This document shows positions 34,444 to 43,010 of a stretch of DNA of 64,000 nucleotides, one piece after another (the first letter of the stretch is position 1; every line of letters begins with the position of its first letter). A model generated the notes under the pieces. It saw only the letters and a list, made by a program, of their open reading frames with translations, was not told the origin of the DNA and searched no databases. The stretch comes from Novisyntrophococcus fermenticellae. Its GTDB lineage: Bacteria; Bacillota; Clostridia; Lachnospirales; Lachnospiraceae. A program made the position numbers and the translations under genes. Location: NCBI RefSeq assembly GCF_018866245.1, contig NZ_CP076458.1, positions 2,790,001 through 2,854,000 on the forward strand, read 5' to 3'.

Positions 34444-35340
34444 CTAGAGTTTTAAATCAGTTCCACTGGCTTTATGATCCAGAATTTTTTTAATGATTTC
34501 TGCAATATGAGCGCCTGCTTCTGCCGGAATTGTACCGGATTTATGGATATTGGAAACTACGGTTCTTCTGGCCTCCGGCATTCCCACTGTCGCCTTATAA
34601 GCAATATATGCAGACATGGATTCTGCAGTAATCAGTCCCGGCCGTTCCCCGATCAGAACACAGGTAACTTCGGCGCCGGTGATTTCTGAGATCTGATCCA
34701 TGGCGCCTACACGGCCATATTTTACAAAGAAAGGAGTTCCTGTATCAATGCCATAGCTTTTCAGACCCTGTAAAATTGCGGGAAGAACATCCCCTACATT
34801 TGCTGCAACTGCAGCCGAACTCAATCCGTCGGATACATAAATCTGCACCTTGGGATTGCTCTTGCACTTTTCTTTTATCGTCTTTACGCCTTCATCGTCC
34901 AGCTTTCTGCCAAGATCCGGCCTTGTAAGATAAACATCCTTGGAGGCACACTGTGTCTGTACGCTGAACAGACCCATATGATCTACAAATTCCTGATCAA
35001 CATCGGAGAACACCGCATCCTGCGCTGCGGAATGAGCTGCCCGAAACTGCATAACCGGATCTGTCTTTACCCGGGCACCGGCCTTTCCGATGCCTAAACG
35101 GCAGGGTGCATAAGCTTTCAAATCAGCGTATGCTTCCTTGTTTACGGGATTTTCTACCAGATACTGCGTACGAATATCAACGGCAGTCACATCCGGGATA
35201 TAACCCTCTTCAATTACTGTCGCTGCGATATGATTTGGAGAAGCATGGCTTTCCCCGGCGGCAGGAGTTTCCTTAGGCTCCAACTGCATCTCTGTTAATA
35301 CCTGTTCAATAATACTTCTTAATTCATTCTCGTTAACCAA
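34444..35340 (-). CDS. eutC: Ethanolamine ammonia-lyase small subunit
   Basis: Small subunit of the adenosylcobalamin-dependent lyase that splits ethanolamine to acetaldehyde and ammonia. The 298-residue protein has the family core (RLGIGKAGARVKTDPVMQFR, VYLTRPDLGRKLDDEGVK, VYVSDGLSSAA-like IYVSDGLSSAAVAAN, CVLIGERPGL). The N-terminal MVNENELRSIIEQVLTEMQL is the known type of EutC targeting helix, followed by a short linker. Confidence 0.95.
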   Translation of the reverse strand: MVNENELRSIIEQVLTEMQLEPKETPAAGESHASPNHIAATVIEEGYIPDVTAVDIRTQYLVENPVNKEAYADLKAYAPCRLGIGKAGARVKTDPVMQFRAAHSAAQDAVFSDVDQEFVDHMGLFSVQTQCASKDVYLTRPDLGRKLDDEGVKTIKEKCKSNPKVQIYVSDGLSSAAVAANVGDVLPAILQGLKSYGIDTGTPFFVKYGRVGAMDQISEITGAEVTCVLIGERPGLITAESMSAYIAYKATVGMPEARRTVVSNIHKSGTIPAEAGAHIAEIIKKILDHKASGTDLKL

Positions 35341-35353
35341 AGTACTTCACCTC

Positions 35354-36733
35354 CTATTTATTTAAAAATACAGATGCATCACCTGCCAGTGGTGTCAGCT
35401 TTCCATCTTTTGAGAATCCCATCTTCTCCAGCCACTGGTCAAATTCACGAATTGGACGAAGACCATATATTTCACGAAGACTGGCTGCGTCATGATAACC
35501 GGTACACTGATACATCAGCATACAGTCGTCTCCCTGTGGTACGCCCATAATATAATTACAACCGGCAGAAACAAGCAACGCTGCCAGATTTTCGATATCA
35601 TTCTGATCCGCTTTCATATGGTTTGTATAGCAAGCATCACAGCCCATGGGGATTCCTGTCAGTTTGCCCATGAAATGATCCTCCAGCCCGGCGCGGATGA
35701 CCTGTTTTGAATCATACAGATATTCCGGTCCGATGAACCCTACGACTGTGTTAACAAGAAATGGATTATATTTCTTTGCAAAGCCATAGCACCTGGCCTC
35801 CATCGTTACCTGATCCCATCCGTTATGCGCATCTGAGGAAAGCTCGGAGCCTTGTCCTGTCTCAAAGTACATCAGGTTGGGTCCGGTACTTGTGGCCTGA
35901 TGCAGCATCATATCATGTCCCTCTTCAAGCATTGCGGCCGTAAGACCAAATGCGCGATTTCCTTTTTCCGAACCTGCAACAGACTGAAACATCAGATCAA
36001 TCGGCGTATGGAATTTCTCTATCGCCTCCATCTGTGTTGTTACATGTGCCAAAACACAGATCTGCGTAGGTACCTCCCACTTGTTCTTGAACTCGTCAAA
36101 GCTTTTTAAGATTCTGGTTACACTCTCCACAGAATCGTCTACCGGATTCAATCCGATTACCGCATCCCCGCACCCAAGACTTAAGCCTTCCATAACGGAT
36201 GCCATAATTCCCTTAGGATCATCGGTCGTATGATTCGGCTGCAATCTGGATGAGAAGGTTCCGGGCAATCCAATTGTGGTGTTGCAGTGTGCGGAAACCC
36301 GTATTTTCTTAGCTGCATAAATCAAATCCAGATTGGTCATCAGCTTGCAGACTGCCGCCACCATTTCGCTGGTAAGACCACGGGATGCACGTGTAATCAT
36401 CGCCCCTGTCGTCTGGGTGTCCAAAAGCCACTCCCGGAACTCCGCAACCGTCTTTCCTTTCAGTTCACCATAGATTTTCTCATTAACACCGTCCTGGATG
36501 ATTCTCGTAACTTCATCTTCCTCATAGGGAACCGCTGGATTATTACGGAGTTCTTCCAGTGTAATGTGAGAAAGAACGACTTTTGCCGCAACTCTTTCTT
36601 CGGCAGATTCTGCGGCAATACCCGCTAACTTATCGCCGGATTTCTCTTCATTGGCCTTGGCCATCACTTCACGAAGAGATTTAAACTCATACATTTTGCC
36701 AAATAACTTTGTCTTTAAAATCAATTCTTTCAC
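35354..36733 (-). CDS. eutB: Ethanolamine ammonia-lyase large subunit
   Basis: Catalytic TIM-barrel subunit of the B12-dependent lyase. The 459-residue protein matches EutB in length and motifs: SAHCNTTIGLPGTFSSRLQP, PTQICVLAHVTTQMEAIEKF, QSVAGSEKGNRAFGLT, PMGCDACYTNHMKADQND and QCTGYHDAASLREIYGLRPI. It is coupled to eutC with a 13-base gap. A small hairpin (CCTGAA/TTCAGG) stands just upstream at the end of eutA. Confidence 0.97.
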   Translation of the reverse strand: MKELILKTKLFGKMYEFKSLREVMAKANEEKSGDKLAGIAAESAEERVAAKVVLSHITLEELRNNPAVPYEEDEVTRIIQDGVNEKIYGELKGKTVAEFREWLLDTQTTGAMITRASRGLTSEMVAAVCKLMTNLDLIYAAKKIRVSAHCNTTIGLPGTFSSRLQPNHTTDDPKGIMASVMEGLSLGCGDAVIGLNPVDDSVESVTRILKSFDEFKNKWEVPTQICVLAHVTTQMEAIEKFHTPIDLMFQSVAGSEKGNRAFGLTAAMLEEGHDMMLHQATSTGPNLMYFETGQGSELSSDAHNGWDQVTMEARCYGFAKKYNPFLVNTVVGFIGPEYLYDSKQVIRAGLEDHFMGKLTGIPMGCDACYTNHMKADQNDIENLAALLVSAGCNYIMGVPQGDDCMLMYQCTGYHDAASLREIYGLRPIREFDQWLEKMGFSKDGKLTPLAGDASVFLNK

Positions 36734-36773
36734 CTCTCCTTTTTCTATACTAGGCTGCTTTTCCTGAATGATT

Positions 36774-38204
36774 TCAGGAGTTGAAAATCAGTGTTTTTAT
36801 CACAACAGGAACCACCCGGCCAGCAGCGACTGGTTCACCGATGTCAATATAATCGCCATCTTTCGCATAAATTCCATCGATGCAGATAACATCCTTCTTA
36901 TGTTCAAGGAAAATATTGACCGCATTTCCCAACACCTTGGCTATGTCATTTTCAATAACCAGAATAAGCGGATATGGACCTTTTATAATTTCCTCTGCGC
37001 TTTCGGTAATCATGCCTGCAAGTTCCTGGATTTTCAGAAAGCTTGTATGATACTTGCCGGAAAATGCAATAGCGATCTGCTCCAATGCGCCGTCCGTCTC
37101 ATATAGAGGCAGCCTGCTTCGGACTGCATTTTGGAAATTGGCCGGTTCGCATTCCTCCTCCGCGGGAATCTTCAGAACCGGAATGTTTTTTATGGGCAGT
37201 TTATGGTCGGCATAGCTGATCGTACTGCCGCTGACATTAGTTGTCTGTGTTCCGGCTCCAACTACCGTTGCACGGATTGTTTCCGCTGCCGGATATATCT
37301 TAAGCCGCTGCAGGGACGGATTATTCTTTACCGCCCGCCCCAGCAGGACACCGATATCGCCATATTGGTATATATCTCCCTGCTTTTCCTGATAAACGCA
37401 GTCCGCAACACCCCCTGAATATGTGAGGGCCGCAATCTGTGGAGTTTCAGGAAGCGAAGCCCCCTGATTGGTATACATCTTTGTATGGAATTCATCCGGG
37501 GCAGCCACATGAAGAGCCATAGCCAGCTGTTCGGCCATACATTCACACACGCGGTATAGTGTGGCCTGATCAGCGGAGTCTCCCACCTGTATCCGGATCT
37601 GATGCCTGTCCGCCAGTTCCCGGATTGCGGGATAGATATAGGAAATTCTTCCATTTTCAATTTTAATCAGGCGTCCGCCAATATCCAGGCAGCAGGTACC
37701 TTTCAGCACCCCCTTTTGGAAAAATGCAATATTGCTGGTGCCGCCTCCGATATCCACATTGGCTACTACCTCCCTGTGCTCCTCTGACAGCTGGTCTGCA
37801 CCGGCGCCTTTTGCCGACAAAACGGATTCCAGATCCGGTCCTGCGGTGGCAACCACGAAATCCCCAGCCATGTCGCTTAACGCCGCCAACACGGTATTGG
37901 CATTTTGTTTTCTGGCTGTTTCACCTGTGATAATCACGGCTCCGGTTTTCAGATCCTCCGGTTTCATGCCTGCTTTTTGATATTCGTCCTGAATGATTTT
38001 CTTAACCCCTTCCGCATCTATCTCTGACTGAGATAAAAGAGGTGTAAAATAAATCTGGCTTCTATAGGTTACTTCTTTTTCTACGATGCCTATCCGCGGT
38101 ACTGTATAGCTGCTTGCTCTGTTCTCTATGGTGAGTTTGCTGAAAATCAATTGTGTGGTAGATGTGCCTATATCAATTCCCACACTTGTAATCTCTTCCT
38201 TCAC
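36774..38204 (-). CDS. eutA: Ethanolamine ammonia-lyase reactivating factor EutA
   Basis: ATPase that releases damaged cobalamin from EutBC and allows a fresh cofactor in. The protein of about 476 residues is of the Hsp70/actin fold: VGIDIGTSTTQLIFSKL at the start, VANVDIGGGTSNIAFF near 170 and a C-terminal IDIGEPVAAGRVVPVVIKTL. GTG 38204 is preferred because GGGGG lies 8 bases upstream; a GTG at 38213 abuts that site. It stands between eutW and eutB. Confidence 0.93.
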   Translation of the reverse strand: MKEEITSVGIDIGTSTTQLIFSKLTIENRASSYTVPRIGIVEKEVTYRSQIYFTPLLSQSEIDAEGVKKIIQDEYQKAGMKPEDLKTGAVIITGETARKQNANTVLAALSDMAGDFVVATAGPDLESVLSAKGAGADQLSEEHREVVANVDIGGGTSNIAFFQKGVLKGTCCLDIGGRLIKIENGRISYIYPAIRELADRHQIRIQVGDSADQATLYRVCECMAEQLAMALHVAAPDEFHTKMYTNQGASLPETPQIAALTYSGGVADCVYQEKQGDIYQYGDIGVLLGRAVKNNPSLQRLKIYPAAETIRATVVGAGTQTTNVSGSTISYADHKLPIKNIPVLKIPAEEECEPANFQNAVRSRLPLYETDGALEQIAIAFSGKYHTSFLKIQELAGMITESAEEIIKGPYPLILVIENDIAKVLGNAVNIFLEHKKDVICIDGIYAKDGDYIDIGEPVAAGRVVPVVIKTLIFNS

Positions 38205-38246
38205 CGAAACCACCCCCTTGAATTGAAATAATTCATGCTGCCGATA

Positions 38247-39653
38247 TCACTTTGAAAAGCTTATCAAATCCGCCGATTTGTTCATAAAGTCAAAGGAAGC
38301 TTTTGTACCGTGTGTGCCAGACCTTATCTTTAGTTTTCCATGAAGTTTATCCTCGACCATGGATTCTACAATTTTCAGTCCCAGGCTTCCCGTTTTGATA
38401 TTACCGATATTAAATCCGGCTCCGTCATCTTTAACCGTAATTGTGGAATATATCTTGCCCCTTTCAATCCGGATACAGACATTTCCCACCTTTTCTCCCG
38501 GAAACGCATATCTTATGGAGTTTTGAACCAACTCATTGACCGCCAGCGCCACCGATGTGGCAATGTCGGAATTCACTGTAAGATCGTCTCCTTCCAGCTT
38601 CAGGTTTATCTTCTGTGCAGAGGTCAGATAGGTCTGCGCCAGATTGTTTCTCACCGTATGAAGTACTTCTTTCAGTTCCACCTCATCTTTTCCGCTGTGT
38701 GCAAGAAGCTGATGAGTTGCCGAGATGGATAGAATCCGGTTGATGCTCTCATTCAGCAAATGCTTTGTCTCTTCATTCTCGGTTCTTCTGGCCTGCATAC
38801 GAAGCAAAGATGCAATTGTCTGCAGATTATTCTTTACCCGATGATGAACCTCTTCAATGGCCACTGATTTTAATACCAGATTTTTTTCCTGTTCGCGGTT
38901 CCAGGTGATATCCCGTATAATCACCGCCAGTCTGATGTTCTCTTTTTCCAACTTGATCTGACGGATTCTGAGATAATGATTGCTGATTCTGACCTCTGAA
39001 AGAACTTCCTCCAGATCCGACTTCCCGTCATAAGGGTTCAGGCAGATATTTTTGTACTGCTGCCCCAGAATGTCCTCCACGTAACCCAGACTCTGAAACA
39101 ACTCTTTTGCATACATGTTTCGGAAGGTAACAACACCGCTGTCGTCCACCAGAATAAGGCCCTCATCGATGCTTTCTGTCAGCCATTCACTTTCATTAAT
39201 CATATGATTCAACGGAATTTCCACCGCCGCATACCGGTCTTCCGTCTCTTTTGTCTCTTCTGTAATTCTCTTTTCGCGTATCAGCACACCAATCACCCGC
39301 GAATTGTATTTTATTGGTTCCACCGATTGAATGGTATAATTGTCTTCCTGTGTTCTGGCCTTCATATACTTAGTAGCAATGCCCAGGTTGAAGGTTCTTG
39401 CAACGGCTGGCTCATTCTCAGCTTTGGCAAGCATCCCCACCACACTGTTTTTATACGAAGACGGTACCTCTTCCGGCTTTGCTTCGGCAACCACAATGGC
39501 ATCTCCCTCTTTACAGGGACAGTCTATAAAGATGTCTGCCGCCTCCAAATTGGCAAGGGGCTGCAGCGTTCCCGCCATCATCCGGACAACCTGCATCTCA
39601 TCCTCAGACAGATCCGTATATTCCTCACAAAGCTGTTTTATTACATCCTGCAT
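38247..39653 (-). CDS. eutW: Ethanolamine sensor histidine kinase EutW
   Basis: A 468-residue soluble kinase. Residues 1-150 are a GAF-like EutW sensor part, then a PAS-like domain (LTESIDEGLILVDDSGVVTF), a HisKA_2 segment with the phosphorylated histidine (IEEVHHRVKNNLQTIASLLR), and a HATPase (NELVQNSIRYAF, VKDDGAGFN, GSLGLKIVESMVED). No membrane helix, so it senses ethanolamine inside the cell. It phosphorylates EutV. One base separates it from eutV. Confidence 0.93.
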   Translation of the reverse strand: MQDVIKQLCEEYTDLSEDEMQVVRMMAGTLQPLANLEAADIFIDCPCKEGDAIVVAEAKPEEVPSSYKNSVVGMLAKAENEPAVARTFNLGIATKYMKARTQEDNYTIQSVEPIKYNSRVIGVLIREKRITEETKETEDRYAAVEIPLNHMINESEWLTESIDEGLILVDDSGVVTFRNMYAKELFQSLGYVEDILGQQYKNICLNPYDGKSDLEEVLSEVRISNHYLRIRQIKLEKENIRLAVIIRDITWNREQEKNLVLKSVAIEEVHHRVKNNLQTIASLLRMQARRTENEETKHLLNESINRILSISATHQLLAHSGKDEVELKEVLHTVRNNLAQTYLTSAQKINLKLEGDDLTVNSDIATSVALAVNELVQNSIRYAFPGEKVGNVCIRIERGKIYSTITVKDDGAGFNIGNIKTGSLGLKIVESMVEDKLHGKLKIRSGTHGTKASFDFMNKSADLISFSK

Positions 39654-39654
39654 G

Positions 39655-40224
39655 TCACTTTCCTCTGCGCATTAATATAATCTCCGCAACCTTCTTCATC
39701 GCAATATTCTTATGCCTGCTGATGCTGCGGATATAATCGTAAGCCTCCTGTTCCGAAAATCCACGGCTGCTCATGATCACCCCTTTTGCCTGCTCGACCA
39801 CAATCCTGCTCTCCAGGCGTCCGGCTATGATACTGCATTCCTTCTGCAGTCCTCTCATCTCTTTACTGCGTTCCACTGCAATCTCAAGTGCAGGAATAAG
39901 GGAACGCTCACTTAAGGGTTTTATCAGATATCCGCTTACACCGCTTTCCTTTGCAGCTTCTATAAACTCTCTGTCGTTATATGCTGTAAGAAGCACAATT
40001 GTATCTGCCGTCTTTTCCCTGGATATCAGGGATGAAGCCGACAAGCCGTCTAAAAGAGGCATCTTTACATCCATAATTACCAGATCCGGAGACTCTTTCC
40101 TGCATGCTTCCACCGCATCAAATCCGTCAGCTGCCTCACCAACTACGGCATAGCCTTCCTTCTCAAGCATCTCCCTTAAATCCATTCTCGTTATTGGTTC
40201 ATCATCCGCAATGATTACCCGCAT
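39655..40224 (-). CDS. eutV: ANTAR antitermination response regulator EutV
   Basis: A 189-residue regulator with a receiver (ADDEPITRMD; phosphorylated aspartate in LVIMDVKMPLLDG; LLTAYND; YLIKPLSE) and a C-terminal ANTAR RNA-binding domain (RIVVEQAKGVIMSSRGFSEQ, AYDYIRSISRHKNIAMKKVA). In Enterococcus and Clostridium, phosphorylated EutV dimers bind paired hexaloop hairpins and prevent terminator folding. The likely target here is the leader upstream of eutG at 42319-42407. Confidence 0.95.
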   Translation of the reverse strand: MRVIIADDEPITRMDLREMLEKEGYAVVGEAADGFDAVEACRKESPDLVIMDVKMPLLDGLSASSLISREKTADTIVLLTAYNDREFIEAAKESGVSGYLIKPLSERSLIPALEIAVERSKEMRGLQKECSIIAGRLESRIVVEQAKGVIMSSRGFSEQEAYDYIRSISRHKNIAMKKVAEIILMRRGK

Positions 40225-40247
40225 CCTTTGTTCCTCCGCTCGAATGC

Positions 40248-40709
40248 TTATGATTCTGACTTATCAGTTTCAAAATATCTCAGTACTTCGTCGAATCCAC
40301 TTCCTTCATAGCTGCTGGTCACAAATACTTCTTGTGCTCCTGCCAGAGTAAGATAGCCCTTCGCCTGTTCTATCTGTTCAGGGGAGGCGATGTCGCTCTT
40401 TGTGACAATTCCCACACAGGGCTTTCCGAAGGTACTGGAGTATCCGGGTGGGAACATCGTGCCCGCCTCATCTGCCTGCTGTACCAAAGCTATAATATCT
40501 GCGTCCACTGCTGTAACCGTCAAAGCGCCTCTTAAATAATTCCGTTCCAGATATTCCCCCGGCGTGTCAATCAGGTTATCATTCAGCAGCTGAACTGTCT
40601 GCGTCTTATGATACTTTAAATCCTGATTGCTGATGAATTGGCACAAAGTCGTCTTTCCTGCCATGGAACGTCCGATTAAAATAATTCTCTTTTTCTTGTC
40701 CTTCTTCAT
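40248..40709 (-). CDS. eutP: EutP/PduV-like GTPase
   Basis: A 153-residue P-loop protein: G1 GRSMAGKTT at 13-21, G3 DTPGEY, G4 TKSD. EutP has been reported to have acetate kinase activity, and PduV is linked with microcompartment movement; which applies here is not decided. It lies between eutS and eutV. Confidence 0.92.
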   Translation of the reverse strand: MKKDKKKRIILIGRSMAGKTTLCQFISNQDLKYHKTQTVQLLNDNLIDTPGEYLERNYLRGALTVTAVDADIIALVQQADEAGTMFPPGYSSTFGKPCVGIVTKSDIASPEQIEQAKGYLTLAGAQEVFVTSSYEGSGFDEVLRYFETDKSES

Positions 40710-40735
40710 GCCTTTCCCTTCTGTTAAAACGGGAC

Positions 40736-41083
40736 TTAAGACCGAGTAATCGGTGCTGGTGCAAATCCCATGGAATCACATAATACACTCATTACATCAT
40801 GCAATGCCGCCTCTACTCCAGCCACATCTCCCGTGATTACCAATGACCCGTTAAAGCGGTCCACAAAGCCGATCTGAATGTCTGCCGCCTTGCCCGCAAC
40901 ATCCGCCGCAATGATGGCTGCCTCACTTGGTGTGATTGTAAAGATGCCTATGGCTCCCTCTCCATCGATTAAGCCCATCTTTGCATATAAACTGTCAACC
41001 GGATGCGGAATTACATGGGCAAGCGTCACCTGCTTGCCGGGAACAAATTCCTGAATAATTCTCTCTTTTTTATCTTCGTACAT
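40736..41083 (-). CDS. eutS: Microcompartment shell protein EutS
   Basis: A 115-residue bent-hexamer BMC shell protein of circularly permuted type: KERIIQEFVPGKQVTLAHVI then EGAIGIFTITPSEAAIIAAD and FNGSLVITGDVAGVEAALHD. Length matches EutS/PduU. It is the second gene of the operon, 23 bases after eutG. Confidence 0.94.
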   Translation of the reverse strand: MYEDKKERIIQEFVPGKQVTLAHVIPHPVDSLYAKMGLIDGEGAIGIFTITPSEAAIIAADVAGKAADIQIGFVDRFNGSLVITGDVAGVEAALHDVMSVLCDSMGFAPAPITRS

Positions 41084-41106
41084 ATATGTTTCCTCCGTTC
41101 CTTATG

Positions 41107-42243
41107 TCACACAATTCTCCCGGAATAAGCTCTGATAAATACAGAACGGATTTCATCCTTTGTGCACACCCTTGGATTTGTTCTTGTGCAGGCATCGTTA
41201 TACGCCGCTTCCACCATCTCTTCCAGCGCACCGTCAAAATCATTTTTGGATATCCCGGCTGCTTCTATACAAGACGGGAGATGCAGCTGCTGTATATATT
41301 GTTTTGTATCTCTCATCACATTGAAGGCGCTCTGGCGCATGGTTGGTCCTTCTATTCCGACAACACCGGCGATTCTGGCATAGCGTTCGGCAGCCGGTGT
41401 AAGCCGGTCAAAACACCCCGCATTATATCCCATCACATACGGAAGCAGGATGCCGTTTGCCCGCCCGTGCGGAATATGAAAATGAGCCCCGAGGGTATGT
41501 GCCATACCATGATTCAGACCCAGACCCGCATTGCTGAATGCGATTCCTGCCAGGCAGGAGGCATGATGCATCTTCTCGCGTGCTTTCAAATCATCCGGAT
41601 TACTATAAACCTTCACAAGATTGCTTCTCACAAGCTTGATGGCCTTTTCTGCAGCTGCATCTGTGAAATCATTGGCATTTGTGGAAACAAGGGCTTCAAT
41701 TGCGTGTGTAAGTACATCAATTCCTGTATCGGCCGTGACCGAAGGGGGAACTGACTTTACCAGACTTGCGTCTAGCAGTGCAGCATCCGGAATCATCTCA
41801 TCCATTACCAGTGGATATTTGGCAGCTTGCTCTGGATCACTGATCACCGAGAACTTACTTACCTCTGAGCCTGTCCCACTTGTCGTAGGAATCGCTGCAA
41901 ACCTGCATTTTTCCATACCTTCCTGCTTCGCAGATAAGATGTTCATGGCCTTGGCGGCATCTATCGGTGAACCTCCGCCAAGTGCAAGCAGCACCTGCGG
42001 CCGAAATTCCTGCATCAGAGATATTCCTCTGGCAACCACAGCGATATCCGGGTCAGGTTTTACCTCTGAGAATATCTTATATTCTATAGCCTTCTGCTCA
42101 AGGGGCTCTGTCAGATATGCAGTCATACCGCTCTTATACATAAAAGAGTCCGTAACAATCAGCGCTCTTTCAACGCCGTCCAAAATTTCATCCAGCCCTT
42201 CTTTTCCCATATAAATACGGGTCTTCAGATAAAAATACTCCAA
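41107..42243 (-). CDS. eutG: Iron-containing alcohol dehydrogenase EutG
   Basis: Reduces acetaldehyde to ethanol to recycle NAD+ in the compartment. The 378-residue group III dehydrogenase has GGGSPIDAAKAM for the cofactor and a metal site in DVLTHAIEALVS and GLNHGMAHTLGAHFHIPHG. TTG 42243 is the start, with AAAGGAG 8 bases before. It is the first gene of the operon, about 165 bases downstream of the predicted RNA start. No targeting peptide is seen. Confidence 0.93.
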   Translation of the reverse strand: MEYFYLKTRIYMGKEGLDEILDGVERALIVTDSFMYKSGMTAYLTEPLEQKAIEYKIFSEVKPDPDIAVVARGISLMQEFRPQVLLALGGGSPIDAAKAMNILSAKQEGMEKCRFAAIPTTSGTGSEVSKFSVISDPEQAAKYPLVMDEMIPDAALLDASLVKSVPPSVTADTGIDVLTHAIEALVSTNANDFTDAAAEKAIKLVRSNLVKVYSNPDDLKAREKMHHASCLAGIAFSNAGLGLNHGMAHTLGAHFHIPHGRANGILLPYVMGYNAGCFDRLTPAAERYARIAGVVGIEGPTMRQSAFNVMRDTKQYIQQLHLPSCIEAAGISKNDFDGALEEMVEAAYNDACTRTNPRVCTKDEIRSVFIRAYSGRIV

Positions 42244-42318
42244 GTAAATTCTCCTTTCTAATGCAGATTAAATGTTGTTTAATAAGAAACCTCAAAAAAA
42301 GTTTATATTAAACAAAAA

Positions 42319-42358
42319 AGTGCCCCGATTTTCTCAAATAAAGAAAACCCAAGGCACT
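42319..42358 (-). terminator. Attenuator in the eut leader
   Basis: AGTGCC pairs with GGCACT (complement of 42353-42358 and 42319-42324), extended inward by GGGTTTTC/GAGAAAATC, and followed by TTTTTTG. It lies between the promoter and eutG, so it must be bypassed for operon expression. Confidence 0.88.
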
Positions 42359-42397
42359 CCAACGTGCTTAGTTCTGTACTTACTACGCCGCAAGCAC
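42354..42397 (-). promoter_or_regulatory. Candidate antiterminator structures for EutV
   Basis: On the RNA, GCAC-GUUGGA-GUGC (42367 to 42354) has a six-base loop with G at position 4; its 3' arm is the 5' arm of the terminator, so the two are exclusive. Its 5' arm can instead pair with GUGCUU at 42392-42397. The preferred ANTAR loop has A at position 1, which is not met, and the partner hairpin is not obvious. Confidence 0.5.
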
Positions 42398-42413
42398 AAT
42401 TAAGTTTAGACCA

Positions 42414-42442
42414 ATTATAGCATCATTTATTTTTCTTGTCAA
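42414..42442 (-). promoter_or_regulatory. eut operon promoter
   Basis: Perfect housekeeping consensus on the minus strand: TTGACA (complement of 42437-42442), 17-base spacer, TATAAT (complement of 42414-42419). RNA start expected near 42407. A full-strength promoter with an attenuator fits antitermination control. Confidence 0.9.
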
Positions 42443-42550
42443 CTTTGTTCTTATTTTGTCATGCTCAACATGCTTATTTGTAGAATATTATCATCTTCCT
42501 TGTTCATACTGCGCATAATTACCCGGATATTTGCATTTCAATGCATGAAA

Positions 42551-42576
42551 CGAGGCAAGCTGCAGCCTGCCTCTCG
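42551..42576 (-). terminator. Hairpin after spoIIID
   Basis: CGAGGCA...CTGCAG...TGCCTCTCG forms a stem on either strand; on the minus strand GTTTCATG follows, a weak tail. It is 13 bases past the spoIIID stop. 42443-42550 holds nothing else that I can see. Confidence 0.55.
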
Positions 42577-42588
42577 TACATGTATGGA

Positions 42589-42846
42589 TTATTTAGAATT
42601 GTGATGCAGATATTTTTCCCGTGTAGCCAGGCCTCCTCTGATATGTCTTTCCGATTTGTTTACATTGAGAACTTTTCTTGCATTCCGGGCAAGTACAGGA
42701 TTTATCTGCAGAAGTCTATCTGTGACATCCTTATGTACTGTGCTTTTTGAAACGCCGAATTCTTTTGCAGTTTGTCTCACTGTGGCATTATGCTCTATAA
42801 TGTAGGTTGCAATTTCCACTGCACGCTCTTCAATATAATCTTTCAA
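42589..42846 (-). CDS. spoIIID: Sporulation transcription regulator SpoIIID
   Basis: An 85-residue DNA-binding protein that controls mother-cell genes during sporulation. It reads IEERAVEIATYIIEHNATVR then AKEFGVSKSTVHKDVTDRL (helix-turn-helix at about 23-45) and INPVLARNARKVLNVNKSER, the standard SpoIIID sequence. TTG 42846 is the start, with AGGGGAA about 7 bases upstream. It shows that the host forms spores, or descends from a spore former. Confidence 0.95.
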   Translation of the reverse strand: MKDYIEERAVEIATYIIEHNATVRQTAKEFGVSKSTVHKDVTDRLLQINPVLARNARKVLNVNKSERHIRGGLATREKYLHHNSK

Positions 42847-42917
42847 AAAAATTCCCCTACAAATGTTGTTTTTACAGTTTATGAGCGTGCGGCAAATCTT
42901 ATTCCTCTAGTTGGGAC

Positions 42918-42946
42918 TTGCAAAAGAAGACATTTTCCGATACTAT
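42918..42946 (+). promoter_or_regulatory. Promoter of the Crp/Fnr gene
   Basis: TTGCAA (42918-42923), 17-base spacer, TACTAT (42941-42946). Confidence 0.55.
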
Positions 42947-43010
42947 AGTTTATAGAAGTTTTGTTCCGGCAGCAGAGTCTGCAGGAGTAACATACAAGGG
43001 GAGGCCGCCT

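Noticed and set aside
42319..42420. Cobalamin riboswitch in the eut leader
   Set aside because: The leader is too short (about 165 bases to eutG, mostly terminator) and no B12-box-like sequence is visible.
42918..43010. Longer N-terminus for the Crp/Fnr regulator
   Set aside because: The extra 31 codons would contain the promoter-like sequence, and the ATG at 43011 has a strong GGGGAGG site.
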